Source of the DNA: Paramecium octaurelia
Taxonomy: Eukaryota; Ciliophora; Oligohymenophorea; Peniculida; Parameciidae
Direction of reading: 5' to 3'
DNA: 64,000 nt
Assembly: GCA_905182995.1 (NCBI GenBank)
Contig: CAJJDP010000065.1
Span: 216,146 to 280,145 of the forward strand
The notes beneath the pieces are model-generated. The model was not told where the DNA came from, searched no databases, and worked only from the letters and a program-made list of their open reading frames with translations. The position numbers were made by a program, and so were the translations under genes. Positions 49,208 through 61,071 of this stretch are shown piece after piece. How positions within the stretch are numbered: position 1 is the first letter of the stretch; each line of letters starts with the position of its first letter.

Positions 49208-51851
49208 ATGGATCTGAAGAATGAAAAATATAATGCATCATTAACCTAAATTGAGTTGACTGTGGAGACACTAACAAATATTCTTTTTAATTATGAATTT
49301 TTTAAGAGAATATCAGGGTTTTTAAGTTTAAAGGATGTTTTAACTCTTGGATAGACCTGTCATATTTTAAATGAAATCGTTGAGGTTAGGTGTGAATAAT
49401 TAACATATAGAAACACAAAGAATTCTTCGGAGAGATCTATTATAAATTATTTCTTCATGAACAACTTGAAATGACTCTAGAGTTAAGCTACCCGGACATA
49501 CAAAAAAGAAAGTAGATTAGATTATAGAATTTTGACAACTCTTGCTTTGATTGGAAGAATCAACTTAAAAAAATGATCCAAACCAAGTAAACGAGGCTTT
49601 CAATAGTTAATAGATAGACAATGAAATTTCCATTTATCCTTTCCGATGCTGTGTTTCCCAAACCCATCTTGAAGAGAGAAACCATCGGGATACATTGTGA
49701 ATCCGAGTTCCAAATTATGTTAGCTTAGCGCTTAGAATTGGAACAAAAAGGATTTGATAAGTTGTTTGACTTTTAATTCATTCAGAATGAGGTAATTATG
49801 AAATCTAATCTAACCCTCTAGTTGATGAATTAGTTAAAACATAACAAATTGCAAATATTGGCAGAAATGCAAGCTAAGTTGCAACACAACGAGAAATTGA
49901 AAAGTCAATTTTTGTAATACAGATGGAGTTTGGAAGAGGAACCATGTGAATACCAACAATTGAGTCTCTAAAAAATGGGTATAGTTGATGAGGAATTGGA
50001 AAACCACTTGGAACAATTGGATGAGGAATAAATTTGCATATTAACTTTATTGAATGAGTTTTATACTTCCCTGGAGTGTTATTTGGAAGGGTTATAACAG
50101 TACTTTAGTGTATTTATAAATGCTAATACCATAAACAGTATTGATTTGCTTAGCGAATACGTAATGTATTGGCAAGCTTATAGTAATGCAATTATGGACT
50201 TATCAACGATTATCTTTCCATTTGAGAATATCATAAATGAGTTGCATCAAAATGTGTTCTCAAAATACCCCCAATATCCGAAGTTTTCAATTTGGAGAGT
50301 AATGACTAAGCTGTGGATAAAATATGTATGCTTCCAATTAATCTTAAGATAATTAGAAATGAACAACTGCAACCTATTTTAATACAGTGTTATTTACGTC
50401 TACTCTCAGCTCAAAGACAACAAATGTTCAAAAAGGAGTTTGATCAAGGAGTCAATGATGATCTTGAAAGTGCCCAATCCTTTTAAATCACCTATGAGAT
50501 CTATGATAATTTCTTACTTAAACAAAGGAATAGTTATAGGGATCAATATTAAATTGACACTTCGCATCTATTCTATACTGATATTGTAGATCTGTTAAGA
50601 AGTTTCACTCGATGCATCTAAGACATATCTATTAGTGAGGTTCATCATTGTACTTAATTACTTAGGTGTCTGTACATTGGGTAGGCCATAAAGATTGTTG
50701 CTATGAGGAGTTTTATGAATAATTGAGTGAGAAATTATAATATGAAACCAGCTTTTATTATGACGAAAGTAGATAAGTATTTGGATCAAACATTATATCT
50801 TTTATCGAGTTTATTAAGTTTGACAAGGAGTAAATTAATAATTAATTTAACCATTTATTAGATTTTTATAGTAAATTGTACCTGAACCTCTTATGTTTAA
50901 AATTGAAAATCTTTAGAGAGAACACATTTACACTTCCTTATATTATTTCTTAGAAGTTTCGTATCTTTAGAAATTTGTGTAAACCAATAAGGAACAAATC
51001 ATGCAGGTTTACAAAACCTCCAGACCCAAATCTCCAAAACAAGAGCGCATTTCAATAACATCCTCTTAAAATAACGAACATCTTGAAACTTAAGGAGATT
51101 CTAATTTAAATGATGCTCAAAAATTCTTTAATTTGTGTTTGGAAAACAGCAACATAGATTTGGAAGATCTGCTAATAAAAGAGAAAACCAAATATCAATA
51201 AGATCCTCTGTTAGAAATCATCAAAGTTGCACTTTCTCAAATGAATCTTGAATAATTGGCATCCTTTGATGATTCATACTAACATGGGAACTCCTAAGAA
51301 TTTCTTGATTTTAATAGGCCACCAAGAATACACAGAGCATTTTCAAATACTAAATGTAATCAAAATAATATAAATAATCCAAGTAAATGCAGAACAAACT
51401 GAAGTTCCAGAAGAAATTATTAAGGCCGCAAAGCAATTTCTATTAACTGATGCCCAATTTTCTAAGCTCTATCAAGTATTCAATGAATATACCGTTTATT
51501 ACGAAAAAATGCTACTATAAGTTGTAACTAAAGACAGAGATGTTGAATTAATAAGCAACGACCGAGAAGTTCCTAGAGTAATATGATTCAATCTATTATA
51601 GATCCTACCTGAATACCTTTAAAGCTTTTATTATGTTTCAAGGTTCTTGACCAATTCTTTACTAGAGGAAAATATAGTGGAGGATCCTGAAGACGAATTT
51701 GAGGATCTAGATTTACCTCCAAGTCTCTCAAAAAATTCATCCAAAAAAATGAAAAGTATGATTCATCTGATTTTAAATAGAAAATTCTAATCAAATTGAG
51801 TATTATTACTCAGAAGAAGAAGAAGAAATTAGCTACAACGATGGTGCTTGA
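49208..51851 (+). CDS. F-box-like, helix-rich protein
   Basis: About 800 residues with several introns of 23-32 nt (for example 26 nt GTTAGGTGTGAATAATT... and 23 nt GTATGCTTCCAATTAATC...), each restoring the same frame. The N terminus has an F-box-like helix bundle, FFKRISGFLSLKDVLTLGQT followed by CHILNEI, preceding EFFGEIYYKLFLHEQLE. The body is helical (YWQAYSNAIMDLSTIIFPFE; QYPKFSIWRVMTKLWIKY; QAIKIV-like segments). The C terminus is strongly acidic (DPEDEFEDLDLPPS; YYYSEEEEEISYNDGA). An SCF ubiquitin-ligase substrate-receptor role is possible but rests only on the F-box resemblance. Confidence 0.75.
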
Positions 51852-51958
51852 TTGGCATTAGCATAAATTAATAGGAATGATAATATTAATATTAATTCTA
51901 GATTGTTACATTTTTTTCTTTTTATAAATCTTAAATGCATTCCTATGCTATATCTTAA

Positions 51959-52663
51959 TCATATTAATGTATCTGATTTGATCTTACCCTCCTCGACCAT
52001 CTATAGCATGTCTCCTTGAACATCTTCTACATATTACTTTGCTGTATTTATAATCTTTCCATTCATTACGGCAATTAAAATCTATTGAAAATAGCTACTT
52101 ATTATTACTTCCGTATTAACATAATTGGGATTCGAGGGGAAAACTAGAAAATTATTTTGATTTAGGTAATATTTAACAAATGACCATCTCCACCTTTTAG
52201 ACATTTCCTTTTTCTATGGCCATAGTTCTGGAAAAAGATTCCCCTTCAAGGGTCTCTTGTCATCTCCAGCCAAAGTCTTCAGATTTGTGACATAAAATAT
52301 TTGGGTCACATTCTATTCCTTTACTTTTCTCTAGTTTATACGTTGAGATTTTATTGTTTACCCAAAATTTCTTTTCAAATACTACTTCCACAGTTTGACC
52401 ATCCTTATGTAAGTAGACTTCAGAAACGACGTATCTCAAATATTTGAATTTCTTGAACCATCTCAAAAACACTATTATAATTTATTCAATTTAGCTTACG
52501 CCAAAACTCAACTGTAAACATCATTGGCAATGCTGCAGGAAAAGTTGAATAAACTAAGATCTAAATATTAAATATTACAAGGATTATGCTTGATCACATT
52601 CCCAACCAATACCATGGGGAATAAATATATCCAATATTATAACTGATAAGTCCAAAGCTGCAT
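51959..52663 (-). CDS. Small two-TM protein, possibly mitochondrial TMEM70/186/223-like
   Basis: Three introns (25, 28 and 31 nt) restore a 206-residue frame. The start is tentative (MQLWTYQLQYWIYLFPMVLV); the same frame is open further upstream without an ATG, so a 5' exon may be missing. Two hydrophobic segments (YWIYLFPMVLVGNVI and FPAALPMMFTVEFWLFLRW) precede YVVSEVYLHKDGQTVEVVF, a pattern like the HxDG-V strand of the TMEM70/186/223 group of mitochondrial assembly factors. The C-terminal half (LAGDDKRPLKGNLFPEL ... ILIAVMNGKIINTAKQYVED) is soluble. Identity is a suggestion only. Confidence 0.6.
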
Positions 52664-52961
52664 TATATTTAGAAATTATGAATACCAGAGGTTTGTAATA
52701 GTAGAGTAATGATTTGTTTGACGAATCAAATTTGATTTTCTATTATGGATTATAAGTTAATGTTCTAACTAAATATAATCTTTTATAAAAACTTGTAATC
52801 TATCACAGTATTCTAAGGTTTTATTGTGTAAGATTCAACTTTGCAAAATGCATAGACACTTTTATACTATTGCGAGAATCTTCTCAAAACCATTAATAAA
52901 TATTTAAAAAAATGTGAATATTTTTATTCTCAATTACTAGAGAAGATAATTAGTTAATCAA

Positions 52962-53384
52962 TCAATTTTTTTATTTTTTGCTCATATCCCCTATATTGCT
53001 TTTGACGATCTGAAGCAGAGACTTAGTAGAATCAGCAATAGTTGCAAAGGCTGACTCAGCTTCTTTTAAGGTTCTATCGCATTTTTCATACTTTTGTCTC
53101 TTTATAGCAATAGACTTATTGAGTTATTGCAATCTTTAATTCAAGATTTGTAAGTCTTCTAAAATTTGAGATTTCTCTTCCTCCTTCTCATTAAGTGTAT
53201 TATCCATTATCAGATATCTGGAAAAGAAAATTCAAATTATTTACTATTGTTTTAAGGCTTTGAGAATATTATTTATTTGCGATTCGTCCTCTGAGATCGT
53301 TTCCTCTTGGTCTGGCTGAATGTATTGTTTTTTATAAGGAGTGCTCTAGGCAGAAGACTTCGCACCTGAGGGTTGGGTGAACAT
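52962..53384 (-). CDS. SSNA1/DIP13-like coiled-coil protein
   Basis: The protein has 131 residues after a 27-nt intron (GTAAATAATTTGAATTTTC...). The N-terminal ~50 residues are Ser/Gln/Glu rich (MFTQPSGAKSSAQSTPYKKQ). The rest is a single long helix: NEKEEEKSQILEDLQILNQR, LNKSIAIKRQKYEKCDRTLK, EAESAFATIADSTKSLLQIV. This follows the SSNA1/DIP13 signature (RN-EYDRT-x-ETEAAYxKILESSQTLL). SSNA1 forms fibrils at centrioles, basal bodies and axonemes and promotes microtubule branching, fitting the ciliate cortex. Confidence 0.82.
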
Positions 53385-54795
53385 CTAAAAAATAAATTAA
53401 TTGTTAATTTTGAAAATCCAACTAATATGAGCATTATTATTTATATATAACAATAAATATGAATTCTAGATAAATGCAGAATGTAAATCAAAAGGTTATA
53501 TTGAAAAGAATTGAAATTTTAACAATCCTAGAATTTACAATAAATTGGATACTATTCATTATGTAAGAGTATTTGAGGCATTCATGGTTGTACTTTATAA
53601 CTGTATAGTAATGTATTAAATATCATAGATTTTTCTTTATCTCCTTTTAAATATAGCAGAAATTCACATCATCGGCTATTCAAAATAAATAATTCCCCTA
53701 CATTTCCTATTATTGTAATTATTTTTTCTAAACTATTAGATGTATGGCCTTTTTATTAATTTTACTGATTATCACTATAATAGTTTATGGAATAGAATTG
53801 AAATTTATTCTGCTTTTCCTCTAAATTCCAATCTTATTTTTAAAAATAAGACTCAGATCTTTCGCATTAATAGGTCACTAGGATCGACAGCAACACATTT
53901 AACTTGATACATAACATGCCTAATGATTATATTTGTTTATTTTATCATCGTAAAGAACTTTCATAATACAAAACCCTAAAAGCGCCTAAATTACTACCTT
54001 TTCTCAAACCTAATCAATTATAATTATCACCATCATTTTTCCGATTACAATTTTATGCTGTTTTATAAAACCCTATATAATATTAAAAATGTATTTTTAT
54101 GAAAGTATATTTCAATTTATACATTGTTAAGGTTTGAAGAAATAAGAAGCCTATTTTAATACGTATCAAAATGTATCTCTTTGGAAAATTAATTCTCAAT
54201 ATTCACTGCGATTTAATAGATAAATTACTTATAAAGCTATAATAATGTGATTTCAACTTTTCTTGATAATTTTGACCTTTTTTTTAACCTTTTAGTCTTT
54301 AAAATACATTGTCATATTGTACCTCTTTACGCTAAAAGAAAAACAACAAGGTTATCAAATGGAGGTAAAGTGAATGAAATCACTGCAACCCAAAATTAAT
54401 GTATATCATTATCCAAGCTGTTTGATAAAAAACAAACAATGTTGTTTAGTTTGATTTAGAGTGAAAGCTTAATGCTGTTTTATAATTTATTATGAAAATA
54501 CAAACTAAATTAATTATCCTGTACTTACCTGAGCAATTTAAATGGTGAACTTATGGAATTAAATTAAGTATAAGCTACCCATCCAGAGAGTGGTTCGTAA
54601 ACTAAATGTAGATTTCAAGCATCCTCAGCTCCTTGCATGGATTTTCAGTTTTAACAGATGTAAAATTGATGGATGGATGTGGATAACCAATCAAATAACA
54701 TATTTATGGAGAATATTAAAAACTGAATATATATATTAATAAATAAACTAAATTAATGAACTGATTTATTTGATATTTCTCATACTCTATTTCTT
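53385..54795. other. 1.4-kb gap with isolated splice-site and coding-like pieces
   Basis: This is the longest apparently non-genic interval. Two pieces look coding: plus-strand MAFLLILLIITIIVYGIELK (near 53740-53935), and a less AT-rich stretch at 54540-54700 whose minus strand reads GYPHPSINFTSVKTENPC, then LEIYIQFTNHSLDGQLI, ending at a strong donor GTAAGTACAG of a possible 24-nt intron. No complete gene could be built. Confidence 0.4.
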
Positions 54796-57086
54796 TCATG
54801 CTGGACAGCCACTGCTACTAGTTGTCATAGCACACAATAACCATGCTGATTTATCGTAAACGCCAGCAAAGACCAAAGAAAAAATTGCACTTAATTTAAT
54901 GAGAATATTTAAGGAAGGACCTGAAGTATCTTTTAAAGGATCTCCAACTGTATCACCTATCACTGCTGCCTTGTGTTCATCAGTGCCTTTACCTTTGATA
55001 ATATCATCTAGAGATATATACTAAAATTACCAATTTCGCATAAATCAGCTTCAATATACTTCTTAGCATTATCCCAAGCTCCTCCTGAATTAGCTGATGA
55101 AGTGGCCATACAAACTCCAGAAACCAAAATACCTGGTAATAATCCAGCTACAGCAGTGGGACCAAGGAATAATCCCAACGCCAAAGGTACTAAAATTACA
55201 AGTAATCCTGGAGCAAACATCTCTTAAAGAGAAGATTTGGTTGATATAGCAATGCATCTGTCATAATCTGGTTTCTCTCTTCCATCTCTTATTCCTGGTC
55301 TCTCGGCTAATTGCTTTCTTACTTCTTCAACCATTTCAAATGCAGCCCTTCCAACAGATTTAAGTGTGAAAGCAGAAAACCAATAAGGAATCATAGCTCC
55401 AATTAAGAGTCCCAAAAATACTAATGGGGAATTGACTCCTAAATCTGTTAGCGGATGCTTATTAAGAGAGTTAGATGCTCTTGTGATAAAAGCTCCATAC
55501 AAAGAGAAGGCCACCAATGCAGCTGATCCAATGGCAAATCCCTTACCAATGGCTGCGGTGCAATTACCAGCAGCATCAAGTTGATCTGTTCTGTGTCTAA
55601 CATCCTATGGATATCCAACCATTTCTGCAATACCTCCAGCATTATCAGAGACAGGACCATATGCATCAATTGCCAAACCGATGGTTAAAGTAGATAACAT
55701 TCCTAAAGCACTTAGAGCAACTCCAAACATAGACAAGAGCGAATATGAAATAAAGGCTGTAAATGCTAGCAAGAATACTGGAATAATAGTAGAGAGATTT
55801 CCCAAGGCAATTCCATAAATAATGTTAGTGGCTGCTCCAGTACCACATGCTTAAGCTACTTCTTATACAGGTCTATAAGAATGTGAAGTGTAATATTCAG
55901 TGACAAATCCGATGATGCAACCACTAATGAGTCCGACAACAGTACAAAGCCATGCATGAATGGGTTGTCTATCTACTGGTGCCAATCCAAAGATTCTCTC
56001 TGGTAAAGTTAGATATGCAACATAATAAAGAGCAGGTAACATTAAAAGAGTTGAAAGAATCAACTAAAATTTCAATGCATTTGAAACTTAATCAAAGCTT
56101 TCCTTCTCGCCTACAAATGCAAAAATGGAAACTATAAAACAACTAATGAATTAAGATGAAATATTTACACAAGAATTCCTGCAGCTGAAACCAATAATGG
56201 ATAATAAAATGTAGTAGGATGATAATAAAATGATGGGGATACACTACATACGACTAAAGCAGCACAAGTAGCCTCTGCAAAGGATCCAAATAAGTCTGCA
56301 CCCATACCTGCAATATCTCCAACATTGTCTCCTACATTATCTGCTATGGTTGCAGGATTATTTGGACTGTCTTCTTTGAAATCATTTTCAACTTTTCCAA
56401 CTAGATCAGCTCCAACATCAGCTGCTTTTGTATAGATTCCTCCTCCAACTCTGCCGAATAATGCAATCACTGATCCACCTAATCCATATCCTGCTATTGC
56501 TTCAAACAATTGTTAGAAGTCTCTATAATCCTTAATGAACCAATTTATGTAAATTCCCAAAAGTATTGTTAGACTAAGTAACGCAAAGCTAACCAAAGCA
56601 AAACCCATAACACATCCAGCTCTATATGCAACTGCGAATGCTTCTGTCATTTTTGTCTATGCGCAATAGGCACAACGATAGTTTGAGAAGGTGGCTACTC
56701 TCATTCCAATAAATCCTATTGTTTATATTAATATCTGAACCTGAAATTATTGAGGTTAACGCTCCAACCAAAAATGCAACAGTAGTCCAAGCTTATCCTA
56801 AGACTGGCTCAACGATAAAGAAGATCAGCAAGGCTAATAATATAATTACAACTCCAATGTATCTATATTCTGCAGCCAAAAATGCAGCCGCTCCACTTTC
56901 AATATGAGATGCTATTTCTAACAGAAGTTAAGAATGGTGATCTTAATAATCATCCTGGAAATTATTATATTAATTTGGAGTGCCAATCTTTATTCGGTTC
57001 AGTTTGTATGCGTTATATACTGCCCAAAGTAATCCAATACCTGTTGATACTAGAATTAATATGTTTGATAATTCAAACGATATCAT
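54796..57086 (-). CDS. Membrane H+-translocating inorganic pyrophosphatase (V-PPase, K+-type)
   Basis: The gene starts [20 protein letters not shown] (CAT at 57084-57086) and has several short introns. Diagnostic V-PPase sequences are complete: [64 protein letters not shown], and [19 protein letters not shown] near the C terminus. The stretch [18 protein letters not shown] has Ala in the position that marks K+-dependent type I enzymes (K+-independent ones have Lys). It hydrolyses PPi and pumps H+ into acidic vacuoles, acidocalcisomes or the contractile-vacuole system. About 700-740 residues, usual for the family. It is divergent from the Josephin gene. Confidence 0.95.
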
Positions 57087-57123
57087 TTTATTTAAATAAT
57101 TTAATTATTTTTATTCATAGCAT

Positions 57124-57648
57124 ATGCAAAAGCCATAATTTAAGCATCAAACATAATAGTTTCGAAGATGTGGGCTCCATGCAGTGAACAACTTACTTTA
57201 AGTAGAGAAATATACCTGGTTAGATTTCTAAAATATAGCAGAAGAAATTTAAAAAGAAACAAACTTATCTCATCACACTTTTTTCATTGGAAATTATGAT
57301 TTTAATGTTTTGGAGAGAGTGTTATACAAAGAATCGCTTGAAATTGTATGGATTAAATAGAACCAAAAAATTGATGAAAATCTTATTGCTGATCCTTAAG
57401 TTTTTGGATTTGTGGTTAGCATGACCAAGTAACTCTCTATTTTCGAAAGATTTTGTTAATGGGATCCCAGACATTGGATTTCCATAAGAAAAATTGTCAA
57501 GCCTGATGGTGACTTTTAGTTTTATTATCATGACTCTTAACTTAAATCTCCTTAAATCAAGGAGACTCCAGATATGATTTAATAATTGATAGAATTACAG
57601 AAGCAGAAAAATGAAAATAATTTCATATTGTTAGTTAAGAAAATATGA
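57124..57648 (+). CDS. Josephin-domain deubiquitinase
   Basis: An intronless frame of 175 codons (174 residues) starts MQKPQFKHQTQQFRRCGLHA. The Josephin catalytic signature is present: Q upstream, RCGLHAVNNLLQ with the nucleophile Cys, FFIGNYDFNVLERVLY, and the catalytic His in RHWISIRKI. The size matches the stand-alone Josephin proteins (JOSD1/2-like) rather than ataxin-3, and no UIM follows. It should cleave ubiquitin conjugates. Only 37 bp separate its ATG from that of the divergent pyrophosphatase, so both promoters must lie within or across each other's 5' ends. Confidence 0.9.
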
Positions 57649-57724
57649 GAAATTCTATTTATATTGATAACATTTATGAAGTGAATATGTTAGATATCTT
57701 AAAATAATAATAATTTTAAAATAT

Positions 57725-58412
57725 TCATATGAATTGTTTAAATTCATTTATATTTTCTACATGGTTTCGAATTTCCTTCTATTGCTATGTGATAAGTTCA
57801 AATTAATTCAATAATTTCTTATTCATTCTTTCCAATAAGGAACCGAAGCATTCCTAATACTGTTGATAATGCTTTGCTTTGTGTTCATTGGATTGCTTTT
57901 GATAATTGGTTACGAACTTGGTCAATTTGTTTTAATAATATTGCATGATGTTTTGAATCGTGAGATCCTCATCCTTGACTTCATAAATGGATTCCTAAAT
58001 TTCCTGATATTTTTGTTGTTCTTTGTATTCCTTCAATTTTTCATTGATCTGATGCAGACTCTCTTAATAGATATTTGATTTTTCAGTGCTCTATTTTAAG
58101 TGGATATTATTTACAATTTGTCTTTTTAGAATGTAATTGGAGGCATCAATATTTGCATTCTAAACTTCTAATACAAGTTAGGTATTTTTGGTTTGGCATA
58201 GATTATCTTAAAAAAATGAACAATAAATTACAAGCCCCTTGCAATGAATCATCATCAACAATCAAAACTGGACTGCTATCATCATCATCTTGATAGATGA
58301 CTTAATACATCGATTGTAGTTCATAGGCAAATCGTGCTTCGATTATTTCAATCAAACTATTGAAATCAATATAGCCAACTTTTATTTCTTATCCCTTATA
58401 ATTGATTAACAT
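57725..58412 (-). CDS. PB1-like domain plus coiled coil
   Basis: The protein has 220 residues after one 25-nt intron (GTAATTTATTGTTCATTT...). The N terminus MLINYKGQEIKVGYIDFNSL, then IIEARFAY ... YQVIYQDDDDSSPVLIVDDD, has the beta-grasp layout and acidic OPCA-like cluster (D-x-D-x-D then V-x-D-D) of PB1 interaction domains. From residue ~90 the protein is coiled coil (QINEKLKEYKEQQKYQEIQE; QYQECFGSLLERMNKKLL). A scaffold role is inferred. Its start codon is only 12 bp from that of the divergent gene at 58425. Confidence 0.7.
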
Positions 58413-58424
58413 AATTTAATTAAC

Positions 58425-59195
58425 ATGGATGAAGACAGACCAAAAACATCGTCGTTTTCTTTCTCCAGATTTGGTAGAAGGTTGGATTAGAGAAAGACCA
58501 CTGGAACTAGATTCTACCCACAAAATGTTGTTGCGGTTCCTCCTATTAAATTGGAAAAGAAAGCAACTTAAAAAGGAGATTGGCTCTTCAGAAGAATAGA
58601 TAGATCCTAAGGATCAATTTACTCCCAATAACAGTAAGTTACTTAAGCAGAAAGAGATTACAAACCTCATTTTGATATTATAGAGAAACATATTCCAACA
58701 ATAAGTTTTGAAAAGCAGACAAAAAGAAGATCTATGAGTCTGTCAAACAATTAATAGGATATTTCTAATGTGAAGATACCTCCTCCGAAAGTGAAGATGA
58801 TGATTCCATTTGATAAATAAGAAGGGAGAAAGGATGTGTAAAGAGATACAGTTGATAAATTTTATTAGCCAATGGATCAAATGAAAAACAACAATGCTCA
58901 TTCTTTTGAATCCTATTCAGCAAGAAAACCATTAGTGGAAAAGGATGCAATGCCAGATTATGAGATTTAAAAGAGTTTTAATTACATAAAATCAAGAAGA
59001 TAAACAGCAGTTGACTTTGGTAAGTCATCTTAATAAAAGGAACATCTCCCTATAACATGTCTACTAGATTATGATGTTAAATCAGGCCAAAAAATAAGGA
59101 CGATCTAATTCAACAAGCAGATTCCCAGAGAGAAAAAACCTTAAAACGAGATGTTCATTAAATTGTTTCAACGGTTACAAGCCAAAGTCAATTGA
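58425..59195 (+). CDS. Unknown basic protein, possibly cytoskeletal
   Basis: An intronless frame of exactly 257 codons reads MDEDRPKTSSFSFSRFGRRL ... GDWLFRRIDRSQGSIYSQQ ... RDYKPHFDIIEKHIPTISFE ... IPPPKVKMMIPFDKQ ... DYDVKSGQKIRTIQFNKQIP. It is rich in K, R, S and P with short Pro-Phe phrases, reminiscent of microtubule-inner or PG-rich proteins, but without a clear repeat. No family assigned. The next gene begins 211 bp downstream. Confidence 0.7.
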
Positions 59196-59406
59196 TTTAA
59201 TCAATTTTTTACTATCCTTCATATCATATGCACTATATAAAGAGCTTATATCAATTCGCTTATGTAACAAAGTTATTGTTTTTAATTCTTTTGGTTTTTA
59301 TATTGATTATTCCAATGAATGAGGAATTACAAATACATGATTATGTTATAAAATTATTCAGTATTTATAGTTACGCACTAACTCACAAAATGAGTCATTA
59401 ATATAA

Positions 59407-60599
59407 ATGAGTGAAAAGAAAGCAGCAGGAGGGCTTCAAGGAGTAGTTGCTGGATAATCAGCCATTTCTACAGTTGGAGTAGGTGGCATCGGCTTAAATT
59501 ACAGAGGTTACGATATTAATGTAAGATATGAGTTAAGATAATTTAGGATCTTGCTTATAAATGTAGTTTTGAAGAAGTCACTTATTTGTTACTAAAGGGC
59601 CATTTACCTAATAAGTAATAACTAGATGAATTGAGAACTCTTATTTCTTAAAAGAGATAAATCCCATGCAAATTGAAATAGATTTTGGAGACTTTGCCTA
59701 AAGAATCCCATCCTATGGATATTATGAGGACAGTAGCATCCCTTGTTGGTATATTAGAACCAGAATCAAAGCCTGGTTAGGAATACGAAATAAGCATCAG
59801 ATTAATTTCATTATTTGGTCCAGCCTTATTGTATTGGCACCATTACAGCAATTCTGGAATCAAAATAAATGAGAATACAGGAAAAGATTCGATTGCTGAA
59901 AACTTTCTCAAGCTCTACCATTTGAAGAGTTAGATAGATCCTTTGGTTGTCAAGACTTTTGATGTTTCATTAATATTATATGCAGAACATGATTTTGCTG
60001 CATCAACATTTGCTGCTCGTGTTACTGTAAGTACACTATCCGATTTCTATTCTGGAATCACAACTGCTATTGGAACTTTGAGAGGACCACTTCATGGAGG
60101 AGCTAATGAAGCAGCTATGCAATATTTGGAACCTCTAAGAAGCATACAATAGGCAGATCAATTCTTGAATAGCAGATACCAAAGCAAATAATTGATTATG
60201 GGTTTTGGACATCGAGTATACAAGAAGGAAGATCCACGATCTCCAATTATAAAAGATTTTTCTTTATAATTAAGTAAGACAGCTAATGGAGATCCTACAT
60301 TGTTGGCTGTTTCTTAGCATATTGAAAAAAGAATGATTGAGGAGAAGAAGATTTATCCGAATCTTGATTTCTATAGTGCTAGTGCATATAAACAATGTGG
60401 GTATGATAAAATGCTTAAATTTAGAGTGCCTACTCCTATGTTCACAGCAATCTTTGTGATTTCTAGAATGACAGGATGGGGAGGACATATCATAGAGTAA
60501 AGAAGCAATAACAAATTGATGAGACCTGTTTCAGATTACACTGGACCTGCTAAGAAATAATTTGTACCAATAGATATGAGAAATAAAGCTAATTTATGA
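59407..60599 (+). CDS. 2-methylcitrate/citrate synthase, possible peroxisomal tail
   Basis: The protein has 388 residues after a 26-nt intron (GTAAGATATGAGTTAAG...). Citrate-synthase motifs are complete: ESHPMDIMRTVASLVG, AEHDFAASTFAARVTVSTLS, GPLHGGANEAAMQYLE (first catalytic His), GFGHRVYKKEDPRS (second His), LDFYSASAYKQCG, PTPMFTAIFVISRMTGW and GHIIEQRSNNKLMRP. The compact length and LDFYSAS...SRMTGW resemble bacterial-type II synthases and methylcitrate synthases of the propionate pathway. Substrate choice cannot be settled by eye. No mitochondrial presequence is obvious (MSEKKAAGGLQGVVAGQ). The C terminus ...MRNKANL ends in KANL, the same tetrapeptide that targets human catalase to peroxisomes. 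Confidence 0.9.
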
Positions 60600-61071
60600 T
60601 AATCTATTATTAAAATAAATAAATGAAAAATTCATCATCTTATAGTTTTGTTAATCAAATTTGTATAAATAAAAATGTTAATCTCATTAAAATTCATTCA
60701 ACAGTATCTTTTCCTTTGATAAGTATATTTTGAATTTTATTGATTCCTAAAATACAAACGCATTTTCATCTATTAAAATGAAAATGTGGTTAAATATTAT
60801 ATGATAGTAGTAGAATTCCGATTAAAAACGAGATAGCAATTTTATAATATTCTAGATATTAATATCATATTTCTTTATTTCAAAGAGAAATGTTTTTAGT
60901 TGTTTGTTTGAATAGAAAAATGGTTTACAAGGGGGAATTCATTTAGTGAGGATGTATGTTGGTATATAATAATTTGGTTTACTGACTTAATTAGTCTATT
61001 CAATGAGAAGTATTATAATAATTTTAATGTATTGAATTAATAGTGAATATTTGTATTGATTTTATAAATAT
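60600..61071. other. Intergenic stretch
   Basis: This 472-base AT-rich spacer between the synthase and the Rab gene has no open frame or RNA signature that could be supported. Confidence 0.5.

Noticed and set aside
54521-54532. GTACTTACCTG, resembling the 5' end of U1 snRNA
   Set aside because: No Sm site (AU-rich run between stems) or stem-loop I consensus follows. On the minus strand the same bases are a GTAAGTAC splice donor, a simpler explanation.
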